A stretch of DNA of 5,968 nt from Candidatus Altarchaeales archaeon WOR_SM1_86-2 (GCA_001723855.1 MCBC01000002.1:1-5968), one strand, 5' to 3'. Shown: positions 1 through 5,456, counted from the first letter of the stretch. Notes: generated by a model from the sequence alone, not told the origin. Numbers and translations: made by a program.

Positions 1-269
1 AGAATTACCTTTCGCCTCCAAGAACATTCGGGATTGAAGCGGTCTTACTTGACTTAAAAGACCCCTTTAAAGTAATCGGGAGAACCAAGGAACCTCTGTT
101 GATCCCTGAAATGGAATATGAGCTGTACGGCGCTGTGCCCAATGTAATTTTTCCGTCAGGAGCCCTTATCCGGGATAATGACCTTTTCATTTATTACGGG
201 GCTGCGGACACAACATGCTGTCTTGCAAAGTGCGATCTTAATGAACTGGTTGAAGAAATGTTGATTTAA
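1..269 (+). CDS. GH130 family glycoside phosphorylase/hydrolase, C-terminal fragment (5' end outside window)
   Basis: Reading from base 3, the frame is open from the window edge to TAA at 267-269 and gives 88 residues. The C-terminal blades of the GH130 five-bladed propeller are recognisable: 'LLDLKDPFKVIGRTKEPLL', then 'YELYGAVPNVIFPSGALI', then 'LFIYYGAADT'. The complete gene at 2287-3276 carries the same blocks in the same order (LLDLDNPS, YEREGHVPNVVFTCGAVV, LFVYYGCADK), so the two are paralogues. Known members phosphorolyse or hydrolyse beta-mannosides, usually in the cytoplasm. The active-site part lies outside the window, so substrate and mechanism cannot be judged. The protein ends soon after the last blade, without the ~15-residue tail of the second copy. 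The family call is secure; the specificity is unknown. Confidence 0.9.
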   Translation, partial: NYLSPPRTFGIEAVLLDLKDPFKVIGRTKEPLLIPEMEYELYGAVPNVIFPSGALIRDNDLFIYYGAADTTCCLAKCDLNELVEEMLI

Positions 270-303
270 AGATAAATTTTATTCAATAACTCTACTTGAA
301 AAG

Positions 304-310
304 TTTTTTT
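304..310 (+). terminator. Oligo-T transcription stop after the GH130 fragment
   Basis: A run of seven T lies 35 bases past the stop codon of the upstream gene, in an AT-rich convergent gap. Archaeal RNA polymerase commonly terminates at such T runs without a hairpin. The assignment is by position and composition only. Confidence 0.4.
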
Positions 311-339
311 CTACATATGCATTATACTCCTTTGTAGAT

Positions 340-344
340 AAAAA
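340..344 (-). terminator. Oligo-T stop for the reverse-strand small gene
   Basis: Five A on the top strand (TTTTT in the reverse transcript) lie 12 bases past the TGA of the 356-661 gene. This is a weak archaeal-type terminator candidate. It lies between the ends of two convergent genes. Confidence 0.25.
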
Positions 345-355
345 CAAAGAGTTTT

Positions 356-661
356 TCATTGAGATTTCTGCTCAAGTTTAACTTTATCCTTATTCTCAAG
401 TTTAACTTCTCTGACATGCACCTCTGCGTTTCCTTTCAAAAACTCAAGAAGTTTTTCTTTATCATCATTTCTTACGATGATTACCGCCCGGGCTAATTGT
501 ACGTGCGGTATCTCATCTAAAATGCCTTTTCTCTCGTAGACATACTTCCCATAGTTTGATTTATCCCTGCATCCATACAACTCCCTGAAAAAGCTGGTTC
601 TCGCGGTAGACTTAATTTCTTTGTGCAATTTGAATGCTACCAAACATCCAGTGTCTTCCAT
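356..661 (-). CDS. Small protein of unknown function, probably conserved in archaea
   Basis: A 101-residue protein is read from ATG at 661 (start MEDTGCLVAFKLHKEI) to TGA at 356-358. I do not recognise a named family. The sequence looks like a real folded domain: a hydrophobic first strand, a basic motif TSFFRELYGCRDKSNYGKYV, a central IPHVQLARAVIIV strand, and a KEKLLEFLKG helix before a charged tail. It has no signal peptide or membrane segment. Many Lys/Arg, and a fold that may be ferredoxin-like, would suit RNA or nucleoprotein binding, but that is inference. An in-frame ATG at 685 would add eight residues (MHSRKKYK). I prefer 661 because those extra codons run into the putative insertion-sequence end at 681 and the conserved-looking part starts at MEDTG. 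No Shine-Dalgarno is seen. The nearest TATA-like tract, at 704-714, lies inside the insertion sequence. Confidence 0.75.
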   Translation of the reverse strand: MEDTGCLVAFKLHKEIKSTARTSFFRELYGCRDKSNYGKYVYERKGILDEIPHVQLARAVIIVRNDDKEKLLEFLKGNAEVHVREVKLENKDKVKLEQKSQ

Positions 662-680
662 TTTGTATTTTTTCCTGCTA

Positions 681-688
681 TGCATACT
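681..688. repeat. Left terminal inverted repeat (candidate)
   Basis: TGCATACT is the exact reverse complement of 2031-2038. An 8-bp match close to both ends of the transposase gene is suggestive but short, and matching does not continue inward or outward. Confidence 0.4.
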
Positions 689-703
689 AAATATGCGTTT
701 GCA

Positions 704-714
704 TTTATATATAT
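704..714. promoter_or_regulatory. Two-way TATA tract in the left end of the insertion sequence
   Basis: TTTATATATAT reads as an archaeal TATA box on both strands. Forward, a start ~26 bases downstream falls near 735, giving a ~29-base leader before the transposase ATG at 764. Reverse, the start falls near 682, giving a ~20-base leader before the small gene's ATG at 661. Both spacings are normal for archaeal promoters, but simple AT repeats make this a loose match. Confidence 0.4.
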
Positions 715-718
715 CGTG

Positions 719-740
719 TTACTATATTATAATATAGTAA
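719..740. repeat. 22-bp perfect palindrome ahead of the transposase gene
   Basis: The half-site TTACTATATTA is followed at once by its exact reverse complement; base pairing fails at 718/741. It covers the predicted transposase transcription start and lies 24 bases before the ATG. It could be an operator for a dimeric repressor (or for the transposase), or it could form an unlooped hairpin in the mRNA leader that limits translation. It consists mostly of A and T, so chance is less negligible than for a mixed sequence, but a perfect 22-mer is still notable. Confidence 0.7.
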
Positions 741-763
741 TTTGGATATATAAATGCAGCAAA

Positions 764-2027
764 ATGACCAAAAAACCCAAGATAGTAAAGATTCCAGGAA
801 AATTAGATGAGCAGTTACGGCAATTTGAGGATTTGTTTACAAAGCCAATCTTTGAAAATTTTTCCTATATGGCATCTGCAATCATGGCATGCACGGGATC
901 AAAAAACATTCAAAATCTCCATGGAACAATTTCCGATACCTGTGAGGACAAGAAAGATTATCAAACATACAGATACTTCTTTAATAAAGCAAAATGGGAT
1001 GAAAATGAGGTTGCTCAGAAAAAGGCAGATTTATTCTTTAAGGCAGTTGGTGCAAAAAAAGGGAAACGAATTCTGATCATTATCGATGACACTTTTAACG
1101 AGAAAAAGGGTGAAAAAACATTCGGAGTTGGTTGGTTCTGGGATCATAAGGTTAAAAAACATATATGGGCAAACAATATTGTAACATCTGCAATACAATG
1201 CAAGGACTATTTTATACCTCATAAAGCGGTGCTGTATGTGAAAGAAGAGGATGTTGAAAAGTGGGATGTTGAGTTCAAGAAAAAACACGAGATTGCTTAT
1301 GGGGAATTTATAAAGCCATTAGAGGTACCACCGCGTGCTAATCCGTATGTTGTTGTTGATGCAGCATATTTTAACAAGGGGTTTATAGACAACTGTCGGA
1401 GCAATCCTAATCATTATCATGTACTCGGACGAATCAAGTCTAATCTGATTATCATTCAAGATGATGGCTCTGAGATTAACGTGAAGGATTATTTCAAAAA
1501 GGAGTTTAAAAAAGAGGACCCTAAAAAGGTAACGATCAATGTCCGCGGTAAAACGAAAACATACTGGATTGTTGAAACTGTTGTGAATCTCAAATCTATT
1601 GGCAAATGTAAAATAGTTGCTTCTAAAAAGGAACTTGACGATGAAAAAGCAAAGTATTATGGTGGCACAGATATTGTTCTTTCTGGGAAAGCGATCCTTT
1701 CCATTTACGGAGAATAGATGGAATATAGAAATAATGCATAAGGAGAGTAATCAAAAATTAGGATTTAAAGAGTATCAGGTGCGAAGTAAACAATCAATAG
1801 AGCGATCATTCCAACTTATATTTCTTATTTGGGCAATTTTACTGCTGCTTGATTTTGATAAATATGGATCAGTGGAGGGTATGCGATTACTGAGCGAGAT
1901 GTTAGGATCCATAGAGACGATGCATTTTACTGAACTGTTTTATTCAATATGGGACCATTTTGGTCTGATGCGTCCCCCTTTATGGGACTTAACTAAACAC
2001 CTTCAAGATATGGGATTTACTATGTAA
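764..2027 (+). pseudogene. DDE transposase (IS701/IS4-like), split by a single-base frameshift at 1715
   Basis: The first frame runs from ATG 764 to TAG 1715-1717 (317 residues); the second continues one base later to TAA 2025-2027 (103 residues). Removing T1715 joins them into 420 residues, normal for the family. The RNase H-like catalytic fold is visible: first Asp in ILIIIDDT (108/109), followed by the IS701-like FGVGWFWDHKVKKHIWANN; second Asp in NPYVVVDAAYF (199); and Glu322 in RWNIEIMHKES. The joined stretch IYGE-RWNIE restores the IS4-type Y-(2)-R-(3)-E signature exactly across the break. An in-frame extension upstream to 623 is rejected because it overlaps the small reverse-strand gene and has odd composition. 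A programmed +1 shift at GAA-TAG-A is possible, but no slippery re-pairing is evident, so decay is likelier. Confidence 0.88.
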
Positions 2028-2030
2028 ACA

Positions 2031-2038
2031 AGTATGCA
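2031..2038. repeat. Right terminal inverted repeat (candidate)
   Basis: AGTATGCA is the exact reverse complement of 681-688 and starts three bases after the transposase stop codon. It shares the short-length caveat of its left partner. Confidence 0.4.
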
Positions 2039-2173
2039 ATAATCGTTCAATTTTTAGAACTTTTAGTTAGCGTGAGCTTTAAACAAAATTCGTGGAAAAT
2101 TCATGGAATACTGGAAAAATAAAAACGCTACCTTATTTTTATAACTGCAAAAATCTAATTGTATACTGAAGAG

Positions 2174-2228
2174 TGCGTTATATGGTTATTTTGAGATAAA
2201 TTTTGACAAATTAACCACAGCATACGCA
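2174..2228. repeat. Imperfect inverted repeat upstream of the second GH130 gene
   Basis: TGCGT (2174-2178) pairs with ACGCA (2224-2228), and TGGTTA (2183-2188) pairs with TAACCA (2212-2217), with 4- and 6-base internal spacers and a 23-base AT-rich centre. It lies ~30 bases before the TATA-like box, where archaeal activators or repressors often bind, so a regulator site for the GH130 gene is possible. It is short and broken, so chance cannot be excluded. The rest of 2039-2286 shows no coding potential. Confidence 0.3.
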
Positions 2229-2256
2229 AAAACTTTTCATATAGAGTCAATAAACA

Positions 2257-2268
2257 TTTTTAAATTTA
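2257..2268 (+). promoter_or_regulatory. TATA-like box of the second GH130 gene
   Basis: TTTTTAAATTTA is centred about 25 bases before the ATG at 2287. This places the transcription start at or next to the start codon and predicts a leaderless mRNA. The bases just before the ATG are AT-only with no Shine-Dalgarno, which fits. Confidence 0.5.
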
Positions 2269-2286
2269 AAATTAATTATTAATAAT

Positions 2287-3276
2287 ATGATAAGTCTTAA
2301 CAGATTTTGGGGCAATCCCATAATATCTCCCACACACGAGCATTCATGGGAATCAAAAGCGATCTTCAACCCGGGGGCAGTTTACGAAAATGGAAGGGTA
2401 CATATAGTTTACAGGGCAATGTCTGAAGACAACACTTCAGTTCTTGGATATGCATCCAGCAGAGATGGTTTCCATATGGATGAAAGGCTGGATGAACCCA
2501 TATATGTCCCGAGAGAGGAGTTTGAAAAAAAAGCCCAGCAAGGAAACTCAGGCTGTGAAGACCCAAGGATCACAAGGATAGATGACAGGTTTTACATGTG
2601 CTATACAGCATACGACGGCGGCAGAAACCCTCCAAGGGTCGCTTTAACTTCAATAAAGGTAAGTGATTTTTTGAACAAGAACTGGGAGTGGAAAAAGCCT
2701 GTTTTGATTTCACCACCAAGAGTCGAGGATAAAGATGCCTGCATTTTTCCGGAAAGGACCGAAGACGGCGAATATATAATATTCCACAGGATACGCTCAA
2801 CCATATCCCTTGACATCGTGAATAATCTGGATTTTGACGGCACTAACTGGACGGGGATCACAAAAACCATTCCTTACAGACCGGGGGGCTACTGGGACAG
2901 CGCAAAGATAGGTATAGGGGGTCCGCCGATAAAAACAAAAGAGGGATGGCTTCTCATGTACCATGGAATCTCCGACTATGACAGGGAATACAGACTTGGT
3001 GCGATGCTGCTTGATTTGGATAACCCGTCAATTATCATATCAAGACCGTTTCGCCCCATTTTGGAACCCAAGGAGAGATATGAGAGAGAAGGGCATGTAC
3101 CTAATGTGGTTTTTACCTGCGGGGCGGTGGTAATGAAAAATACTTTATTTGTTTATTACGGCTGCGCGGATAAAGTGATAGGGGTTGCAACAGCAGATTT
3201 AGATGAGTTTTTAGGGGAAATAACAAAAACGGTTATGAAGTTTAATCTAAAAACCCCTGCCGCGATAAAAAAATGA
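2287..3276 (+). CDS. GH130 family beta-mannoside phosphorylase/hydrolase, complete
   Basis: The 329-residue protein is about the usual GH130 length and has the family landmarks in order: FNPGAVYENGRVHIVYRAM (27-45), GCEDPRITRID (89-99; Asp92 is the likely general acid), PPRVALTSI (115-123), EDKDACIFPE (147-156), GYWDSAKIGIGGPPIKTKEG (201-220), WLLMYHGISDYDREYRLGAM (221-240), LLDLDNPS (241-248), VPNVVFTCGAVV (271-282) and LFVYYGCADKVIGVATADLD (287-306). Family members act on beta-mannosides, usually by cytoplasmic phosphorolysis that releases mannose 1-phosphate. The YHG histidine and YRLG tyrosine lie where phosphorylases contact phosphate, which favours phosphorylase over hydrolase, but subfamily and substrate are not settled. 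No signal peptide is seen. A basic tail (KTPAAIKK) extends past the last blade. The fragment at 1-269 is a paralogue, so mannoside salvage or glycan turnover may be local. The start is supported by the TATA spacing and the conserved N-terminus (LNRFWGNPIISP). Confidence 0.93.
   Translation: MISLNRFWGNPIISPTHEHSWESKAIFNPGAVYENGRVHIVYRAMSEDNTSVLGYASSRDGFHMDERLDEPIYVPREEFEKKAQQGNSGCEDPRITRIDDRFYMCYTAYDGGRNPPRVALTSIKVSDFLNKNWEWKKPVLISPPRVEDKDACIFPERTEDGEYIIFHRIRSTISLDIVNNLDFDGTNWTGITKTIPYRPGGYWDSAKIGIGGPPIKTKEGWLLMYHGISDYDREYRLGAMLLDLDNPSIIISRPFRPILEPKERYEREGHVPNVVFTCGAVVMKNTLFVYYGCADKVIGVATADLDEFLGEITKTVMKFNLKTPAAIKK
3267..3273 (-). terminator. Oligo-T stop for the reverse-strand uL23 transcript
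   Basis: Seven A on the top strand give T7 in the transcript, 54 bases past the uL23 stop and inside the last codons of the convergent GH130 gene. It is a plausible archaeal oligo-T terminator that makes the 3' ends overlap. Confidence 0.35.
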
Positions 3277-3305
3277 GTCGTCGTTCTGGTGCTAAAACCG
3301 CATAA

Positions 3306-3310
3306 TTTTT
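3306..3310 (+). terminator. Oligo-T stop for the second GH130 gene
   Basis: TTTTT lies 30 bases past the TGA at 3274-3276, in the 51-base convergent gap before the end of uL23. It is a weak archaeal-type terminator candidate with no clear hairpin. Confidence 0.3.
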
Positions 3311-3327
3311 ATCACGAATGGAAGGCA

Positions 3328-3603
3328 TCACAACACGCCAAACTGGGAAGCCACCTCTTCCGCGTTATATTCATCCGCTAACTTGATATGTGCTCTCTTT
3401 TTGCCCTTGATGGTGATCATTGTGTTGACCTTTTTTACCTTGACGGCGTATAATTCCTCAACCGCCCTCTTTATATCCTCCTTATCGGCGTTTTTGTCGA
3501 CTACAAAGGTCAGTTTATTCTCCGCTTCCCTTAACATGGTTGCCTTCTCACCCATCAGGGGGTACAAAAGTATCTTATAGGGCGATATTTTATCTTTTTC
3601 CAT
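3328..3603 (-). CDS. rpl23: Large-subunit ribosomal protein uL23 (archaeal L23)
   Basis: The 91-residue protein is close to the usual archaeal length (80-90). The family pattern is clear: SPYKILLYPLMGEKATMLRE at the N-terminus, then NKLTFVVDKNADKEDIKRAV, ELYAVKVKKVNTMITIKGKK, and AHIKLADEYNAEEVASQFG at the C-terminus. uL23 binds 23S rRNA domain III at the peptide exit tunnel and is a docking site for SRP and other exit factors. I start at ATG 3603 because the family begins near this point; an upstream in-frame ATG (3624) would add MTYNKRI and overlap the preceding gene. Only 10 bases separate this ATG from the PIN-like gene's stop and no Shine-Dalgarno is seen, so translation may be coupled. 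uL4 would normally be directly upstream; here three foreign-looking genes intervene. uL2, the usual next gene, is absent. Confidence 0.96.
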   Translation of the reverse strand: MEKDKISPYKILLYPLMGEKATMLREAENKLTFVVDKNADKEDIKRAVEELYAVKVKKVNTMITIKGKKRAHIKLADEYNAEEVASQFGVL

Positions 3604-3613
3604 TATTCTTTTG

Positions 3614-4354
3614 TTATATGTCAATATGCTTACAAATCAGCTCATAATGATGATCCGTTGTAAGGATTTTATGATTCTTTGGTGTTTCGATGGATATTAT
3701 ACAATCACCAAGTATCTTATTGCAATTTTTGCCCATCGCTTTTTCATGCTCATTCAAAATTTCTTCTAATGAATTGCAAGCATTTTCAAGGCGTTCATCA
3801 AGCGTTTCCTCAAGTTTTAATCCATTCAAAATATCTTCGAATTCGTTTTTGTTTCTTTCAACAAAGTTCTCTAGTTCACATTTCATTTCTCCTTGCTTGC
3901 AGGTTGTCTTTAAAAAATATCTATCATTTTTCTCCACAACGCTCTCTCTTGCTAAATCGCACTTTGTTTCATCAACAATATTTATTATCCCATAGAAAAA
4001 CTGTTTTTTAAGTTGACGATCTATAAATCTTTTTAGCCTTATTACTGTTCTATCCTTGTTTTCAAGGTCTCCGGTATCACTTATCGCTGCAAGAATTGAG
4101 ATGCATATATTCTTTTTTCCTTCCCATTTTTTTGGCAGTTTATTTATCCGTCTTATTACATCGCCCACGGTTTCTTCTTCCTTTAAAAGTTCATGAATAT
4201 ACCTACAATCCTTTAAAATCCTTCTGTTAAACTCCATTAAAACATAGGTGGATGTTGCTGTTTCCTTATTTTCTATATAGTCTAGTATTTTTTCTCTTTC
4301 ATATGCAAAAATTTTATCTATTTGTATCGTGGTATCCAGAAATAATTTATTCAT
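3614..4354 (-). CDS. PIN-like ribonuclease with a large central insertion (cassette gene 3)
   Basis: The 246-residue protein from ATG 4354 starts like a PIN domain, MNKLFLDTTIQIDK (Asp7), followed by ATSTYVLMEFNRR (Glu41). The other PIN landmarks occur only at the extreme C-terminus: ILGDCIISIET (Asp217) and KILTTDHHYELI (Asp234, the usual LTTD block). The acidic quartet that binds Mg/Mn is thus present, but ~175 residues separate Glu41 from Asp217, against ~40-50 in VapC toxins of ~130 residues. The insert is Lys/Glu-rich and looks helical, with three cysteines in the stretch DETKCDLA to QGEMKCELE. PIN proteins are mostly RNA endonucleases, so a toxin or defence effector is inferred. Upstream in-frame ATGs at 4369 and 4360 are possible; 4354 gives the usual PIN start and an 8-base overlap with the preceding gene. 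Composition is AT-rich, unlike uL23 downstream. Confidence 0.78.
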   Translation of the reverse strand: MNKLFLDTTIQIDKIFAYEREKILDYIENKETATSTYVLMEFNRRILKDCRYIHELLKEEETVGDVIRRINKLPKKWEGKKNICISILAAISDTGDLENKDRTVIRLKRFIDRQLKKQFFYGIINIVDETKCDLARESVVEKNDRYFLKTTCKQGEMKCELENFVERNKNEFEDILNGLKLEETLDERLENACNSLEEILNEHEKAMGKNCNKILGDCIISIETPKNHKILTTDHHYELICKHIDI

Positions 4355-4943
4355 CTTCATACATTTCATACATTTCAGATAGTTTGTCTATCACGGGTAT
4401 CGTAAAAATTCTTGCATCAAGAAAGATCTTATCGATTTCCACTAAAGCCTCTTTATCAATTTTTGTTCTTAGAATCTTGATTGCTCTCTCCAATGCTTTT
4501 AATTTCTTTTTTGTCAATCTCTCTGACCTTAAATCTTTAACTGCGTCTTCCATTAAAACTACTGCTTCTTTTTCCCTTCCTTTACTTATTTTCCACAAAT
4601 CATTTAATTTTCCTTTAAATTCAAAGAAGAATTGTTGCCTGTCAACTATATCATCAAAATTTTCCTTTACTTTCTCTATTATATTTTGAAGTTCTAAAAT
4701 GCCTGAAAAGAATCTTAATTCACCTGGGGAGGTTATTGGATTAAAATCTCTAACTACATTAGTTAATTGCACACCCTCAGATATCTCTTGGAATGATTTT
4801 TCTACTTTCTGACCTGTTGCACTCATAGGTACTCTAAATTCAATATATTTTTCGTAAATTATATATCTCCCAGATTCATCAATTGAAATCTTATCGTGTT
4901 TTTTTCCAGATGCAAATTCTTCCATCAATGTTGTCTGACTCAT
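4347..4943 (-). CDS. Charged helical protein of unknown function (cassette gene 2)
   Basis: I do not recognise the family of this 198-residue protein. Residues 1-40 contain a strand-rich stretch (GRYIIYEKYIEFRVPM), and 75-198 are dominated by charged amphipathic helices, such as LELQNIIEKVKENF, KDLRSERLTKKKLKALERA and IDKLSEMYEMYEDE, with coiled-coil potential. There is no signal peptide, membrane segment or obvious catalytic motif. The ATG overlaps the restored stop of gene 1 as ATGA, and its own TAA overlaps the start of the PIN-like gene, so the three genes are almost certainly co-transcribed and translationally coupled. The position directly before a PIN-type nuclease suggests an antitoxin, adaptor or sensor, but 198 residues without a visible DNA-binding motif is unlike a classic VapB. 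It is real by length, clean start and tight packing; its function is open. Confidence 0.8.
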   Translation of the reverse strand: MSQTTLMEEFASGKKHDKISIDESGRYIIYEKYIEFRVPMSATGQKVEKSFQEISEGVQLTNVVRDFNPITSPGELRFFSGILELQNIIEKVKENFDDIVDRQQFFFEFKGKLNDLWKISKGREKEAVVLMEDAVKDLRSERLTKKKLKALERAIKILRTKIDKEALVEIDKIFLDARIFTIPVIDKLSEMYEMYEDE

Positions 4944-5410
4944 TTTTTAAGTTTTTCTTTTGCACTTTCCAATTCTTTTATTAATTTCTCAATATTCTCT
5001 TTATCACATTCAAAACTGATATGTTTTATCTCCTCTTTTGGCGGGAAAGAACGAAAAGGAATTTGTCAATAAGTTTTTTTGTTATTATCTCTTCCTCTAT
5101 TAACTTACATTTTTGTTCTACTTCTTTTCTCTCTTTTTTAGGAACTTTTTCTAAAATTTTTCCTTCCTTATGTCTTAGTATTTTATTTACAAGGTCGCTA
5201 ATCTCTCTACTACCTTTATTGAATAGTTCCTCATCAATGTCGGACGGCAACATTTCACTCATGCGGGTTGCATCTATCCGCGTGCTACTACTAAATGGTG
5301 TAAATTCTAATGTTATGTCTTCCTGGTTAAGCATAACTTTGAATATCTTTACAACCTTTTTAAATTCATTTAAAGTCGTAGCACCTTCTTTTTTTTTCTT
5401 TCTTGGCCAT
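4940..5410 (-). pseudogene. Unknown protein (cassette gene 1), reading frame broken twice by single-base indels
   Basis: The longest uninterrupted ATG frame is 5334-5026 (102 residues), but both ends look cut. Upstream the same frame stays open without ATG/GTG/TTG to the A9 tract (T9 on the top strand at 5389-5397); one A fewer joins it to ATG 5410 and gives MAKKEKKKEGATTLNEF. Downstream, one base more in the C-run near 5043-5045 replaces the ending RQKRR by SPPKEEIKHISFECDK and continues to ELESAKEKLKK, ending at TGA 4940-4942, which overlaps the next gene's ATG as ATGA. The two indels cancel: start and restored stop are in the same frame, for ~156 residues. The protein is helical, with a C-terminal coiled coil; the family is unknown. 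The indels may be sequencing errors, real decay or slippage. If the frame is used as written, only the 102-residue product is made. Confidence 0.65.
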
Positions 5411-5441
5411 CTCTTATTATTTTTGATTTAATTAACCAAAC

Positions 5442-5456
5442 TTAAAAATATAAAAC
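5442..5456 (-). promoter_or_regulatory. TATA-like promoter of the three-gene cassette
   Basis: On the reverse strand this reads TTTTATATTTTTAA, starting just after the uL4 stop codon. A transcription start ~26 bases downstream falls near 5423, ~13 bases before ATG 5410. The cassette could therefore be expressed independently of the ribosomal operon, and would then also drive uL23. The 48-base gap (5411-5458) is strongly AT-rich compared with the uL4 gene beside it. Confidence 0.5.

Larger units (their letters stand above)
681..2038 (+). mobile_element. Insertion sequence, IS701/IS4-like, ~1.36 kb, probably inactive
   Basis: The element is defined by the broken DDE transposase at 764-2027 and by an 8-bp inverted repeat, TGCATACT at 681-688 and AGTATGCA at 2031-2038. 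The right copy begins three bases after the transposase stop, and the left copy lies 75 bases before its start. The resulting length suits the IS701/IS4 group. The exact ends are uncertain: the pair also contains the direct repeat TATGCA (679-684 and 2033-2038), so these bases could instead be a target duplication with the true ends just inside. The flanks beyond the inverted repeat show no matching target duplication. The element sits between a reverse-strand small gene and a forward GH130 gene, in what was probably a ~270-bp divergent intergenic region. Confidence 0.65.

Noticed and set aside
5..190. Reverse-strand 61-codon frame at the left edge
   Set aside because: It is antisense to the clear GH130 C-terminus.
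310..338. TCTACA/TGTAGA inverted pair as a hairpin terminator
   Set aside because: Only six base pairs with a 17-base loop; the adjacent T runs are a better explanation for termination in archaea.
623..763. Longer transposase reading frame starting at 623
   Set aside because: The extra 47 codons overlap the small reverse-strand gene, cover the palindrome and TATA tract, and encode a Tyr/Ile/Phe-rich stretch unlike any transposase N-terminus; ATG 764 begins a normal lysine-rich start.
1031..1288. Reverse-strand 85-codon frame inside the transposase
   Set aside because: It is antisense to the conserved DDE region; no independent support.
1715..1741. Read-through of TAG as pyrrolysine
   Set aside because: The same frame meets TAA at 1739-1741 after only seven more codons and does not reach RWNIE; the continuation is in the +1 frame.
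2039..2286. Possible small RNA or hidden gene in the 248-base gap
   Set aside because: No open frame with a plausible start, no tRNA-like cloverleaf and no long stable stem; only the weak inverted repeat and the TATA-like box were found.
2366..2870. Reverse-strand frames within the GH130 gene
   Set aside because: They lie fully inside a gene with strong family motifs and have shadow-like composition.
3679..4011. Two overlapping forward frames inside the PIN-like gene
   Set aside because: Both are antisense to a gene with clear PIN residues and neither shows a domain-like pattern.
4252..4689. Forward-strand 145-codon frame opposite cassette genes 2 and 3
   Set aside because: Low-complexity hydrophobic Ser/Ile/Leu/Phe composition, a mirror of the AT-rich genes on the reverse strand, with no promoter.
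5021..5431. Forward-strand 136-codon frame opposite cassette gene 1
   Set aside because: It is Ser/Leu/Phe-rich, as expected from the complement of a Lys/Glu-rich gene, and has no recognisable motif; the reverse strand carries the coupled operon.
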